From contig NZ_MAST01000054.1 in the NCBI RefSeq assembly GCF_001758225.1, positions 114,691 to 178,690 on the forward strand: 64,000 bases of DNA, given 5' to 3'. The DNA is from Humibacillus sp. DSM 29435. Lineage in GTDB: Bacteria > Actinomycetota > Actinomycetes > Actinomycetales > Dermatophilaceae. Shown one piece after another: positions 23,223-32,274 of this stretch; positions within the stretch are counted from its first letter, which is position 1; each line of letters opens with the position of its first letter. The notes beneath the pieces were generated by a model. The model saw only the letters and a list, made by a program, of their open reading frames with translations, was not told where the DNA came from and did not search any database. The position numbers were made by a program, and so were the translations under genes.

Positions 23223-25163
23223 TCATTCGCGCAGAGGTTGGCGCCCGACCCGGAAGATCCCCTGGTTCCCCGCGTCGGCGGGCCACAGATCTCGGCTCAA
23301 CCAGCCGCAGTGGTGGCTTCGACCCTCGACGGTGACCACCGCACCGTCCGGGGTCCACTGCACGGTGACCCGCTCTGCCAGGGTCGGGTCGAAGTCGCAC
23401 CCGAGATGGACGAGCCAGGCGAGGTGTGCGGCGCCCTCGGTGCCGGCCTCCGCCTCCAGCCAGGGCAGCCCCACGTGTTCGCCGAGCGCATGAGAGTGCG
23501 GCTGCGCCTCGACGCCCACCTCGAACCCCGCGTTGACACCCACCTCGAACCCCGCGTTGACACCCACCTCGAACCCCGCTTCTGTGGCCACGGCGGGTGC
23601 GGCATCCGCTGTCGTGATCGCGGCGAGCCCCGACACGAGACCGTCGGGTCGGGTGGCGCTCGCCCAGCCGGGGCCGCTGTCGGTGGTGAGGGGCGCATCC
23701 GCCGAGAGGGCCCACCCCGTGCACCGCACCGTCTGGTCGAGCACCCCTCGTAAACGGGCTACTCGCACCTCGGCGGCGCCCACGACGACGGTGGCGAGGT
23801 CGACCATCACGTCACGCCCCTGGGCGTCGAGTCGCCATCGGCTGACCGCGCTCTCGCGGTGCACGGCGCCGGCGAGCAACCCCCGGTGTCGGGCCGTAGA
23901 CCCGCGCCTCCCGACGGTGACGGTGTTGTCGTCGAGCCCGTCGAGGCTCACCGCAACGGTGGCGCTGCTGTAGGCGAGGCGGCGGTAGAGCGGGTCGGGT
24001 CGCTGCGGGTGGCCGTCGGACCCGTGGTTGAGCAGGCGTGCGATGCCGTCGTCGCGGCGCCCGACCGCGAGCCAGCGTGGCCCGCCCATCGGTCGCAGCA
24101 CGTCGTGCTGCTCGACGGGCATTGGCTCCTCGACGTCGACCCAGGCCGGATGCCGCTCACTGACTAGCAGCCCGAGGAACCCCTTGCTCGCCCACAGCGG
24201 GGAGCCGGCGGCGTTGTAGCTCTGCAGCAGGTCGGGAGCCGGTCGCTTCCAGCCCAGACCGAGCACCCCGTCGTCGAGCTCACCGGCGTCGACGAAGCCT
24301 CGGAGCATCCCGCTCGCGAGGCGGCGGGTGCGACCGGGGGCCAGCGGCGAGACGCCCTGCAGCTCACCCATCCAGAAGGGGGCGGCCATGCCCCACCGGT
24401 AGATCAGCGAGCGGCCTTGGAGCACAGCATTACCCGCGGCGTCGAAGAGATGCTGGTAGTCGTCGAGGAAGGTGCGCAACCGGGTGCGGTACACCTCGAA
24501 CGAGGGGTTCGTGCCGACGGCGCCGCCGCCCGGCAGGCCACCGAGCAGCTGCTCGATGAAGAAGGGGTAGAGGTGAAAGGTCCAGCCGTTGTAGTGGTCG
24601 AACCGTCGACCGGTTCCGTCGCTGTACCAGCCGTCGCCGGCGTACCACTCGTCGATACGGTTCAGGGCGCCGTCGATGGCGACGCTGTCGTGGTCGGCGC
24701 CGACTGACGCGAGAAAGGCCTGCACGGTGGCGCCGAAGAGCACGTGGTTGTTGTCGGCGCACCACGACCCGCGAGCCCCTGACAGCCAGGCGACCAGCTG
24801 CGCCCGGGTGCGGTCGGGGAGGTGGTTCCACAGCCATGGCCGTGACCAGTGCAGCCCGAGCGCGACAGCGGTCGCCTCGACGAGCACCTGGTCGTGGTGG
24901 CCGATGCGGGGCCAGGCCTCAGGGTGCCCGGGTCGGGTTCCGGCATCCAGCGCCTGCGCGTATCGCTCGGCCAGGCCGGAGGGGCGATCGCCCTGGCTTC
25001 CGGCGAGCCGCAGGGCCCCGAGCAGAAAGGCGCGCGCGAAGCCCTCGAGCTCGTCGGTCGAATCGGCGGGGCTGTGGCCGGGGAAGCGAACCCGCGCCCC
25101 GGCCGGTGAGGCGTGCGCAGCCGCGCCGGCGATGAGGTGGTCGGCGCAGGCCTCCCAGTGCAA
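23223..25163 (-). CDS. DUF2264 protein, probable polysaccharide-acting enzyme
   Basis: 646 residues. The N-terminal ~370 residues have the alpha-helical toroid pattern and motifs of DUF2264: ELEGFARAFLLGALRLAG, WCADNNHVLFGATVQAFLAS, GWYSDGTGRRFDHYNGWTFH and VLQGRSLIYRWGMAAPFWMG. The C-terminal beta-rich region (about 400-640) includes YRRLAYSSATVAVSLDGLDD. An eight-residue repeat (GFEVGVNA) occurs in tandem at residues about 528-551. There is no signal peptide, so it is cytosolic. In the sulfatase cluster it probably processes desulfated oligosaccharides. The family has no proven reaction that I can cite; heparinase II/III-like lyase or glycosidase chemistry is inference from the fold. Confidence 0.75.
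   Translation of the reverse strand: MHWEACADHLIAGAAAHASPAGARVRFPGHSPADSTDELEGFARAFLLGALRLAGSQGDRPSGLAERYAQALDAGTRPGHPEAWPRIGHHDQVLVEATAVALGLHWSRPWLWNHLPDRTRAQLVAWLSGARGSWCADNNHVLFGATVQAFLASVGADHDSVAIDGALNRIDEWYAGDGWYSDGTGRRFDHYNGWTFHLYPFFIEQLLGGLPGGGAVGTNPSFEVYRTRLRTFLDDYQHLFDAAGNAVLQGRSLIYRWGMAAPFWMGELQGVSPLAPGRTRRLASGMLRGFVDAGELDDGVLGLGWKRPAPDLLQSYNAAGSPLWASKGFLGLLVSERHPAWVDVEEPMPVEQHDVLRPMGGPRWLAVGRRDDGIARLLNHGSDGHPQRPDPLYRRLAYSSATVAVSLDGLDDNTVTVGRRGSTARHRGLLAGAVHRESAVSRWRLDAQGRDVMVDLATVVVGAAEVRVARLRGVLDQTVRCTGWALSADAPLTTDSGPGWASATRPDGLVSGLAAITTADAAPAVATEAGFEVGVNAGFEVGVNAGFEVGVEAQPHSHALGEHVGLPWLEAEAGTEGAAHLAWLVHLGCDFDPTLAERVTVQWTPDGAVVTVEGRSHHCGWLSRDLWPADAGNQGIFRVGRQPLRE
23511..23580 (-). 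repeat. 24-bp in-frame tandem repeat within the DUF2264 gene
   Basis: Copies begin at 23511, 23535 and 23559 with the unit GAC(A/G)CCCACCTCGAACCCCG plus CGTT. The third copy is truncated after 22 bp. The repeat keeps the frame and encodes GFEVGVNA-like octapeptides. It may vary in number between strains. Confidence 0.9.
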
Positions 25164-25225
25164 CCGGGTCTAGCCGGATCGAGGCGACCGGAGGCGGTCG
25201 GGTTCGGGCAGGGCCAGCACGTCGT

Positions 25226-26233
25226 TCAGACAGCGGCTGCGGCAGTCGACCGGGTCGATGCGACCGCCACAGGCCGCCCGTCGTCTGCGGCGGAGTCGTA
25301 GGTGGCGAGCACGAGTTCGACGACGTGACGACTGTGCGCCAGGGTGACCGCGAAGGCGCCGCCCCGAACGGCCGATGCGAAGTCGGCCAGCTGCAGCCGG
25401 AACGCTTCCGGGATGTCGTCGCTCGACGGCTCGTGCAGCATCTCCGTCACGCCGTCGCGACGCAGCAGCGCACCCACGCGGGGGTTGGACACGAGGATGC
25501 CCTCGTCACCCACGACGGTCACCTCGTCGGTGGGTCGCGGGGTGTCGGACACGACCGTCACCGTGGCCTGCACCCCGTCTGTCAGGCGGAGTGTGACGGA
25601 GGCGTCGGTTTCGACCGGAACGCCGAAGCGGTTGAGGGTCGTGGCCGAGACAGTCGTCGCGGGGGAGCCGCCGAGCCAGACCACGCGGTCGAGACAGTGC
25701 GCGCCGATGTTCATCATGGCGCCGCCGCCGGCCAGGTCGCGGCGCAGGAACCAGGGCGACCGGCTGCCCGGGCGGTAGTCGGTGGTGCGGTAGTCGTGCA
25801 CCAGGCGCACGGCGCCGATGGCCCCTCGCGAGATCGCCTGCGCCAGAGCGGTCTTCTCGGGGAGGTAGTGCTGGATGTGACCGACCCGCATCACCACGCC
25901 CGCCCGCTCCGCGGCATCCGTCATGGCGTCGCAGTCGGCGAGGGTGATCGCCATCGGCTTCTCGACGAGCACATGTTGACCGGCCTCGGCGGCGGCCACG
26001 GCCATCTCGCGGTGCAGGGAGTGCGGCGTGTTGACGATGACCGCGTCGGTGCTGCCGCTGGCGAGCAGGTCTCGGTAGTCGGTGAAGACTGCTGCCCCGA
26101 TCGGCTTCGCCACGGCCGTGGCCGCCTCGAGCTGCAGGTCGCAGACCGCTGTCAGCTGCACGTCGGGCAACAGACCGGCGGCTCGTGCGTGCAGGGGGGC
26201 TACGGCGCCCGCTCCGATGATTCCGATGCGCAT
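25226..26233 (-). CDS. Gfo/Idh/MocA family oxidoreductase
   Basis: 335 residues from ATG 26233 with an AAGGAAAGAG site. The Rossmann start is MRIGIIGAGAVAPLHARAAG; then DAVIVNTPHSLHREMAVAAA, the conserved lysine motif VLVEKPMAITLADC and GAMMNIGAHCLDRVVWLGG, where the His is the likely catalytic residue. Family enzymes use NAD(P) to oxidise sugars or inositols. It follows the GntR-LacI regulator gene (20-bp gap) on the same strand, so the two may share a transcript, and it precedes the DUF2264 gene. The substrate is probably the monosaccharide released by the sulfatases. Inference from context. Confidence 0.9.
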   Translation of the reverse strand: MRIGIIGAGAVAPLHARAAGLLPDVQLTAVCDLQLEAATAVAKPIGAAVFTDYRDLLASGSTDAVIVNTPHSLHREMAVAAAEAGQHVLVEKPMAITLADCDAMTDAAERAGVVMRVGHIQHYLPEKTALAQAISRGAIGAVRLVHDYRTTDYRPGSRSPWFLRRDLAGGGAMMNIGAHCLDRVVWLGGSPATTVSATTLNRFGVPVETDASVTLRLTDGVQATVTVVSDTPRPTDEVTVVGDEGILVSNPRVGALLRRDGVTEMLHEPSSDDIPEAFRLQLADFASAVRGGAFAVTLAHSRHVVELVLATYDSAADDGRPVAVASTRSTAAAAV

Positions 26234-26253
26234 GAGGTTCTCTTTCCTTGGGG

Positions 26254-27393
26254 TCAGCGTCGGGGGGCAGCGGTGCGGGCGCCACACGAGGCCCTCACCA
26301 CGATGCGAGGTCGCAGCTTGACCTGGTGGATGGGGCAGGCGTCACCCTCGGTGAGGCGTCGCAGCAGCACCTCTGCGGCCATGCGCCCGACCCGGAACTT
26401 GGGGGGCGCGACCGCGGTCAGGGGCACCTCGGCCAGGTCGGCCGTCTCGTCGTCGTAGGAGATGAGGGCGAGGTCGTTCGGCACCCGCAGGCCCTGCTGC
26501 CCTACGGCGCGGGCAATGAGCGTCGCCTCCCGGTCGCCGAACACCAGGGCGGCGCTCACTTTCGCGGTGACCAGGCGTTCGACCATGTCGATGGCCAGAT
26601 CGTCGTTCCATTCCGCCTTGGGCGCGGTGAGATGCTCCTGGCGCTCGAGGCCCAGGTCAGACACAGCCGCCTCGAACCCCGTCGTCACCGACCCCACGGT
26701 CGGGTTGGCGCTGCGGGCCACGAGCGCGATTCGGGTGTGTCCGAGTCGGTGCAGGTGCCGCACGGCGTCGTAGGCGCCACCGGCGTGGTCGGAGCACACG
26801 AACTCGGAGCGGTCGGCGGCGCCACCGCCGATGACGTGACGCTCGACCAGAACGGTCGGCACGGGCAACGACATGAGCTCGTCGACCCGGGCCTGGGGGT
26901 CGGCCAGCCCGACGAGGGTGGGCACGATGAGCAGGCCGTCGACCTCGCTGTCGAGCAGGAACTGCAGGTCGCGGTGTTCCTCGTCCTCGTCGTAGTGGTA
27001 GGTCGAGAGCTGCATGCCGGCACCGGCCGACGAGAGGGCCTCCTCGATGCCGGCCAGCACGCGAGGGTAGTACTGCTGGGCGCTCGGCACGAGAACCCCG
27101 ACCCGTCGACGCAGGCTCTGGGTGCGCGACTCCAGTGACTGCACGAAGCTGCCCGCCCCCTGGCGCCGGTCGACCAGACCCTGCTGCACCAGCTCGTCGA
27201 AGGCCCGGCGCACGGTGGTCAGCGACAGACCGGTGTCTTTGGCGAGCTGGCTCTCGGTGGGCAGCTTGCTGCCGGGCGCCCAGTCACCGGCGAGGATGCC
27301 GCGTCGCAGATCGCCGGCGAGCGACTGGAACTTCAGGTCGCGGGCGGCCGCATCACGTGCACTGACGTGATGACCGGAAGCGCTGCGTGCCAT
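26254..27393 (-). CDS. GntR-LacI hybrid transcriptional regulator (AraR-like)
   Basis: 379 residues from ATG 27393 with a GAGGAGGAAAC leader. The N-terminal winged helix of GntR type is AGDLRRGILAGDWAPGSKLP with TESQLAKDTGLSLTTVRRAF (about 25-85). The remainder is a LacI/PBP sensor: RVGVLVPSAQQYYPRVLAGI, VDGLLIVPTLVG, FVCSDHAGGAYDAVRHLHRL and DLALISYDDETADLAEVPLT. AraR-like hybrids respond to sugars. Divergent from the ABC sugar importer at 27695, with a direct repeat between them (27479-27499), it is the likely regulator of the importer and of the downstream dehydrogenase. Confidence 0.9.
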   Translation of the reverse strand: MARSASGHHVSARDAAARDLKFQSLAGDLRRGILAGDWAPGSKLPTESQLAKDTGLSLTTVRRAFDELVQQGLVDRRQGAGSFVQSLESRTQSLRRRVGVLVPSAQQYYPRVLAGIEEALSSAGAGMQLSTYHYDEDEEHRDLQFLLDSEVDGLLIVPTLVGLADPQARVDELMSLPVPTVLVERHVIGGGAADRSEFVCSDHAGGAYDAVRHLHRLGHTRIALVARSANPTVGSVTTGFEAAVSDLGLERQEHLTAPKAEWNDDLAIDMVERLVTAKVSAALVFGDREATLIARAVGQQGLRVPNDLALISYDDETADLAEVPLTAVAPPKFRVGRMAAEVLLRRLTEGDACPIHQVKLRPRIVVRASCGARTAAPRR

Positions 27394-27478
27394 GTTTCCT
27401 CCTCGAGCCGCCGGCCCGCGAACGGTGACGGAGGGCAGATGGGTGGCCGACGCGGCCACTGGTCAGCCATTGTGGCAA

Positions 27479-27499
27479 GAATAAAGAGAGGAATAAAGA
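27479..27499. promoter_or_regulatory. Direct repeat GAATAAAGA in the divergent regulator/ABC promoter
   Basis: GAATAAAGA occurs at 27479-27487 and 27491-27499, a 12-bp period, in an AT-rich stretch 86 bp from the regulator start and about 200 bp before the importer gene. It is a candidate binding site for the GntR-LacI hybrid. The rest of 27394-27694 shows no other clear element. Confidence 0.45.
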
Positions 27500-27694
27500 A
27501 CTATTGGCTCCAACATTTCCTTCCACGCTGAAAACCGGGCTCGAGATCGGCGGAATCGGGGCCAGCTACGCGGTGCGCGACAGAGGCGGGAACAAAATGG
27601 GTCTGTATTACGTCTTGAATGCTCTCTCTCTGGTCCTCCACAGTGTTCACATCCCGCGGCACTGCCGCCCAGCACGCACCCCGAGGTGGAACCC

Positions 27695-29008
27695 ATGTCT
27701 TCACGTTCAGCACGGTCACGCACCACGATCGCCGCGGTTGCCGCTCTGGCGCTCTCGATGGGCGTCGCTGCCTGCTCGAGCTCGGCCGACGGTGGGCAGG
27801 GCGACGGAAAGTCGCTCACCTACTGGTCGATGTGGAAGGTCGGTGAGCCGCAGCAGAAGGTGATCGCCGCCGCCATCACCGACTTCGAGAAGCAGACCGG
27901 CATCAAGGTCAACGCCCAGTGGCAGGGACGCTCCAACCTGCAGAAGCTGGTGCCGGCCCTCAACACCAACGCGGTGCCCGACCTCGTCGACGGGCCGTAC
28001 ATCAAGGCCTACCCGGCGCTCGTGGCCACGAACCAGGCTCTCGGGCTCAAGGCGGCCTACGCGACTGACGTCGACGGCAAGCCGGCCTCCTCCTTCGTGC
28101 CCGAGAAGTACCTCAAGACGATCAACATCAAGCTGCCCGACGGACAGCCCTGGATGCTGCCGTACCAGATCCAGTCGGACGCCATCTGGTTCAACGGCGC
28201 CGAGCACCCGGAGCTCAAGGCCAACCCGCCGAAGACGTGGGACGAGTTCGTCACCGACCTCGACAAGGTCAAGGCCAAGGGTGCCGAGGCCCCGATCGCT
28301 GCCGACGGCGACGTCGCCGGCTACAACGCGGCGTGGATCTCGACCCTGGTGGTGCGAAACGGTGGCCCCGGCAGCCTGATGAAGATCGCCGAGGACAAGA
28401 CCGGTCAGGCCTGGAAGGCGCCGGAGGCGCTCGACGCGGCCAAGAAGGTGGAGCAGCTGGTCAAGGGCGGCTACTTCATCAACGGCTACTCCGCGAGCAA
28501 GTTCCCGCTGCAGCAGCAGCAGTGGGCCGTCAACAAGGCCGCGTTCATGTTCAACGGCTCCTGGCTGCCAACCGAGTCGAGCACCTACTCAGCCAAGGGC
28601 TTTGACTACCAGTCGTTCCCGTTCCCCACCACGGGCACCCACGACAGCATGCGCGTCGACTTCTCCGGGTTCATGGTGCCCAAGAAGGCCTCGAACGCGG
28701 AGGCTGCGCAGAAGTTCGCCGCCTTCTTCCTCGGCAAGAAGTACCAGGACATGTACGGCACGGAGGCGAAGGGCATCCCCGTTCGTGACGACGCGGCGGC
28801 GTCGCCTCAGCTGGCCGGCGTGCAGGCGGCCATCAAGTCGGCCACCTCCTACCACCAGCAGAACGACGGAGTGGCCTTCCCCGGCTACAACGAGAAGGTG
28901 TTCTGGCCCGCCAGCGACAAGCTCTTCCTCGGCAAGATGAGCGCACAGCAGTTCGTCGACGCCATGGCCACCGACCAGGCCGCCTACTGGAAGGCGCAGG
29001 GCAAGTGA
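27695..29008 (+). CDS. Sugar ABC transporter substrate-binding lipoprotein
   Basis: 437 residues from ATG 27695. The signal peptide with lipobox reads TIAAVAALALSMGVAACSSS (about 10-29), lipidation at Cys26. The mature protein is a cluster B (MalE/UgpB-like) solute-binding protein with LTYWSMWKVGEPQQKVI, WQGRSNLQKLVPALNTNAVP, QSDAIWFNGAEHPELKANPP, KAAFMFNGSWLPTESSTYS and DFSGFMVPKKASNAEAAQKF. It catches an oligosaccharide outside the cell and delivers it to the two permeases. First gene of a putative operon running through at least three sulfatases and the FGE gene, so the ligand is plausibly a sulfated sugar. The stop overlaps the next start by 4 bp. Confidence 0.93.
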   Translation: MSSRSARSRTTIAAVAALALSMGVAACSSSADGGQGDGKSLTYWSMWKVGEPQQKVIAAAITDFEKQTGIKVNAQWQGRSNLQKLVPALNTNAVPDLVDGPYIKAYPALVATNQALGLKAAYATDVDGKPASSFVPEKYLKTINIKLPDGQPWMLPYQIQSDAIWFNGAEHPELKANPPKTWDEFVTDLDKVKAKGAEAPIAADGDVAGYNAAWISTLVVRNGGPGSLMKIAEDKTGQAWKAPEALDAAKKVEQLVKGGYFINGYSASKFPLQQQQWAVNKAAFMFNGSWLPTESSTYSAKGFDYQSFPFPTTGTHDSMRVDFSGFMVPKKASNAEAAQKFAAFFLGKKYQDMYGTEAKGIPVRDDAAASPQLAGVQAAIKSATSYHQQNDGVAFPGYNEKVFWPASDKLFLGKMSAQQFVDAMATDQAAYWKAQGK

Positions 29009-29979
29009 GCGTCGAGGCGCGGGAACGGCCGTCCGACGCCGTCAACGCCCCGCGCTCGAAGCCCCGCAAGCGGGGTCGAGAGACCAATGGCACCCTGTCG
29101 CAGCAGCGCCGCAAGCTGCTGATCCCGTTCGTCGGGCCGGCGCTCACCTTCTACGTCGTGCTCTTCATCATCCCCACCGGCGCTGCCGTCTGGATCAGCC
29201 TGCACAACTGGGCCGGGTCGGGCCCGATGACGTGGACCGGGCTCAGCAACTACACCGCGCTCTTCCAGGACGAGCTGTTCAAGAAGTCGCTCTGGAACAC
29301 CCTGCTGCTGCTCGTGGTGGTGGGAGTGGTGATGTTCGTGCTGAGCTTCGCGATGACGCTGGTGCTGCGCGACATGGCCGGTCGCAAGATCGCCCGCTCG
29401 ATCATCTTCTTCCCGCACCTGATCAACGCGCTGGTCTACGGGGTGCTCGCCGGGTTCCTGTTCAACCCGGGCGGTCTGGTCAACACGCTGCTGAAGCCGT
29501 TCGGGGTGACCGAACCGCCGCAGTGGCTGGCGCAGGACAACCTCTTCCCGCTGATCATGCTCACCCTCACGTTCATGACGACCGGCTACTACACGACCAT
29601 CCTGATGGCCGGCGTCGACCGTATCCCGCCCTACTACTACGAGGACTGTGCGATGGCCGGGGCCAACGCGTGGCAGCGGCTGCGCTACGTCATCCTGCCC
29701 CTGACCTGGGACGTGTTCGGCGTCTGCGCGGTGCTCTGGACCATCAGCTCGGTCAAGATCTTCGAGATCGTCTGGATCTTCGGCGGCAGCAGCGGCTCCG
29801 GCATTCCGCCCACCCAGACCTGGACGGCGGCGGTCTACACCTACGCCACCGCCTTCTCCGGTGAGTCCCTGCCCGCCTACGGCGCAGCCACCGCGAGCGC
29901 CATCATCTCGCTGGCCCTCGTCACCGTGCTGGTCGTGCTCATCCGACGCGTCATGCGACGCGACGTCATCGAGTTCTAG
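29005..29979 (+). CDS. Sugar ABC transporter permease (MalF/UgpA type)
   Basis: 324 residues with six membrane helices after a basic cytosolic leader of about 35 residues (SKPRKRGRETNGTLSQQRRK). The EAA loop that contacts the ATPase is EDCAMAGANAWQRLRYVILP. The GTG start overlaps the binding-protein stop by 4 bp. Pairs with the 29990 permease to form the channel. No ATPase gene lies in the operon, so a shared MsiK-type ATPase elsewhere probably powers it. Confidence 0.93.
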   Translation: MSVEARERPSDAVNAPRSKPRKRGRETNGTLSQQRRKLLIPFVGPALTFYVVLFIIPTGAAVWISLHNWAGSGPMTWTGLSNYTALFQDELFKKSLWNTLLLLVVVGVVMFVLSFAMTLVLRDMAGRKIARSIIFFPHLINALVYGVLAGFLFNPGGLVNTLLKPFGVTEPPQWLAQDNLFPLIMLTLTFMTTGYYTTILMAGVDRIPPYYYEDCAMAGANAWQRLRYVILPLTWDVFGVCAVLWTISSVKIFEIVWIFGGSSGSGIPPTQTWTAAVYTYATAFSGESLPAYGAATASAIISLALVTVLVVLIRRVMRRDVIEF

Positions 29980-29989
29980 GAGTCTGCCG

Positions 29990-30877
29990 ATGTCTCTCTC
30001 TCTTCGCGCTCCGTCCCTGCGCCGGCGACCGAGTCGCCCCTCGCTCAGTGGCGGCGGCCCGCTCCGCGCCGTCGGCATCGTGCTGCTCTGGCTCTTTGTC
30101 GCCCTCAACGTCGCGGGTCTGGTCTGGGTGGTCTTCCAGTCCTTCCGTGACACCCGGTCGATCCTCAGCTCGCCGTTCGGCCTCCCCGACTCGTGGTCGT
30201 TCGAGAACTTCTCCACGGCCTGGAAGGTGAGCGACTTCGCGACCGCGACCTTCAACAGTGTCTCGGTGGCGGTGATCTCGTCGGTGGTGACCGTGGCGTT
30301 GGCCGCCCCGGCCGCGTACTACCTCAGCCGGCACGAGTCGCGCCTCAACCGCAACCTCACCCTGTTCTTCATCCTCGGGCTGGGGGTGCCGGTGCAGGTC
30401 ATCCTCATCCCGCTGTTCGTGATGCTCAACCAGGTGAGCCTCACCAACAGCCTGATCGGGCTCAACCTCGTCTACATCGGCATCTCGATGCCCTTCACGG
30501 TGTTCCTGCTGACCGGGTTCTTCCGATCGCTGCCGGCCGAGCTCGAAGAGGCGGCCGCTCTCGACGGAGCCTCCCCCATCGGCACCTTCCTGCGGGTCAT
30601 GCTGCCCGTGGCGAAGGGCGGCATCCTCACCGCCTTTGTGCTACAGTTGATCTCGCACTGGAACGAGACGCTGCTCGCCCTCACGCTGCTTCAGTCGACC
30701 GACAAGTACACCCTGCCGGTCGCGCTCATCTCGTTCGTGCAGCAGCAGACCTACAGCGGCGCCGACTGGGGCGGCCTGTTCGCCGGCCTCTGCATCGTCA
30801 TCCTGCCCCTGCTCGCCGTCTACCTGTGGCTCGGCCGCAAGCTGTCGGAGGGGCTGACCCTGGGCATGGGCAAATGA
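29990..30877 (+). CDS. Sugar ABC transporter permease (MalG/UgpE type)
   Basis: 295 residues from ATG 29990, preceded by TAGGAG that overlaps the stop region of the first permease. Six membrane helices; EAA loop LEEAAALDGASPIGTFLRVM. The C-terminal LWLGRKLSEGLTLGMGK is typical of MalG-like permeases. It forms the heterodimeric channel with the 29005 gene. Its stop overlaps the start of the next sulfatase by 4 bp, which directly couples uptake to desulfation. Confidence 0.93.
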   Translation: MSLSLRAPSLRRRPSRPSLSGGGPLRAVGIVLLWLFVALNVAGLVWVVFQSFRDTRSILSSPFGLPDSWSFENFSTAWKVSDFATATFNSVSVAVISSVVTVALAAPAAYYLSRHESRLNRNLTLFFILGLGVPVQVILIPLFVMLNQVSLTNSLIGLNLVYIGISMPFTVFLLTGFFRSLPAELEEAAALDGASPIGTFLRVMLPVAKGGILTAFVLQLISHWNETLLALTLLQSTDKYTLPVALISFVQQQTYSGADWGGLFAGLCIVILPLLAVYLWLGRKLSEGLTLGMGK

Positions 30878-32274
30878 ACCGGCCCAACCTGCTGGTCGTG
30901 CTCGCTGACCAGTTCAGGGCGTCGGCCATCGGCGCCCTCGGGCAGGACCCCACCCGCACCCCGGCCCTCGACCGGCTCGCCCTCGAGGGTCGGGTGCTGA
31001 CCCACGCGGTCAGCACCTACCCGGTGTGCAGCCCGGCTCGCGCGATGCTGATGACCGGGCAGTACCCCTGGGCCAACGGTGTGCCGTTCAACGTCAACTC
31101 CGAGACCGCACCCTGGGGGGTCGGGCTGCGGCCCGACGCTCGCTGCTGGAGTGACGTGCTCGCCGACGACGGCTACCGGCTCGGCTACGTCGGCAAGTGG
31201 CACCTGACCCCGCCCACCCCCGCCGACGAGCAGTTCGGCGAGGGCCGGCGAGACGACGGAAAGGTCTGGGACGCCTGGACGCCACCGGCACAGCGCCACG
31301 GCTTCTCGTTCTGGTACTCGCACGGCTGCTGCGACCGGCACCTCGAACCGCACTACTGGCGCACCGAGACGCCCCACGACTCGCCCATCCAGATCGAACA
31401 GTGGTCGGCCGAGCACGAGACCGACGTCGCGATCGACTTTCTCCGGGTGGCCGCGTGGTCGCTCGACGAAGCCCCCCAACCGTTCGCGCTCATGGTCTCG
31501 CTCAACCCCCCGCACCAGCCCTTCGACGAGGTGCCGGATCGGTATCTTCCTCCGTACGCCGACCTGTCGCCCGCCGAGCTGCTGACGCGCCCCAACGTCG
31601 ACCTCGACAGCGAGACCGGTCGGCAGGCAGGCGAGATCGCCCGCCATTACTACGCCGCCGTCACCGGCGTCGACGAGCAGGTCGGCCGGATGCTGCACGA
31701 GCTCGACCTGCTCGGGCTCGCCGACGACACGGTCGTGGTCTTCACCTCTGACCACGGCATGCAGCTCGGGAGTCACGACCTGCTCTACAAGAACGTCCCC
31801 TTCGAGGAGTCGGCCCGTGTTCCCTTCGTGGTGCGCTGGCCGGGTCACATCACGCCGGGTCACGACGGGATGCTGCTCGGCTCGGTCGACGTGGCCCCGA
31901 CGTTGCTGGGCCTGCTCGGTCTGAGCGAGCAGATCCCCGATGAGGTTCAGGGCATCGACTGCTCGGGTGCCCTGCTGGGTGTCGACGATGCGCGACGCCC
32001 CGACTTCGCCCTCTACCTCGGGCCCGCCCGGGGGAACGGCGACCCCGACGTGCGCGGCCTGCGCACCGGCACCCACAAGCTCGTCGTCGAGCACCGACTC
32101 GAGTCGGGGCTGAGGGTGCGCCTGGTCGACCTCGTCGACGACCCGTACGAGCTCGTCGACGTGAGCGCCCGGCATCCCGATCTCACCGCGCAGCTGCTCG
32201 ACGAGCTGGCCACCGCGCTCAAGAAGGTCGGCGACCCCTTTCCCGGTCTGCCACAGATGCGCGGCGCGGCGTGA
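30874..32274 (+). CDS. Type I (Cys-type) sulfatase
   Basis: 466 residues from ATG 30874, overlapping the permease stop by 4 bp. Metal site PNLLVVLADQFRASAIGALG; formylglycine Cys52 in VCSPARAMLMTGQ; then GYVGKWHLTPPTP, MVSLNPPHQPFDEVP, VVFTSDHGMQLGSHDLLYKN and C-terminal RLVDLVDDPYELVDVSARHP. No signal peptide, so it acts in the cytosol after import. A Cys-Cys pair (SHGCCDRHLEPHYW) sits mid-protein. It overlaps the next sulfatase by 4 bp. The sulfatase subfamily cannot be fixed from motifs alone. Confidence 0.93.
   Translation: MNRPNLLVVLADQFRASAIGALGQDPTRTPALDRLALEGRVLTHAVSTYPVCSPARAMLMTGQYPWANGVPFNVNSETAPWGVGLRPDARCWSDVLADDGYRLGYVGKWHLTPPTPADEQFGEGRRDDGKVWDAWTPPAQRHGFSFWYSHGCCDRHLEPHYWRTETPHDSPIQIEQWSAEHETDVAIDFLRVAAWSLDEAPQPFALMVSLNPPHQPFDEVPDRYLPPYADLSPAELLTRPNVDLDSETGRQAGEIARHYYAAVTGVDEQVGRMLHELDLLGLADDTVVVFTSDHGMQLGSHDLLYKNVPFEESARVPFVVRWPGHITPGHDGMLLGSVDVAPTLLGLLGLSEQIPDEVQGIDCSGALLGVDDARRPDFALYLGPARGNGDPDVRGLRTGTHKLVVEHRLESGLRVRLVDLVDDPYELVDVSARHPDLTAQLLDELATALKKVGDPFPGLPQMRGAA

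Noticed and set aside
23511..23580. Possible CRISPR-like repeat
   Set aside because: The units are contiguous with no spacers, keep the reading frame and encode a peptide repeat.
30193..30873. N-terminal extension of the 30874 sulfatase
   Set aside because: The frame is open upstream through the permease gene, but the sulfatase motif begins at ATG 30874, which overlaps the permease stop by 4 bp.
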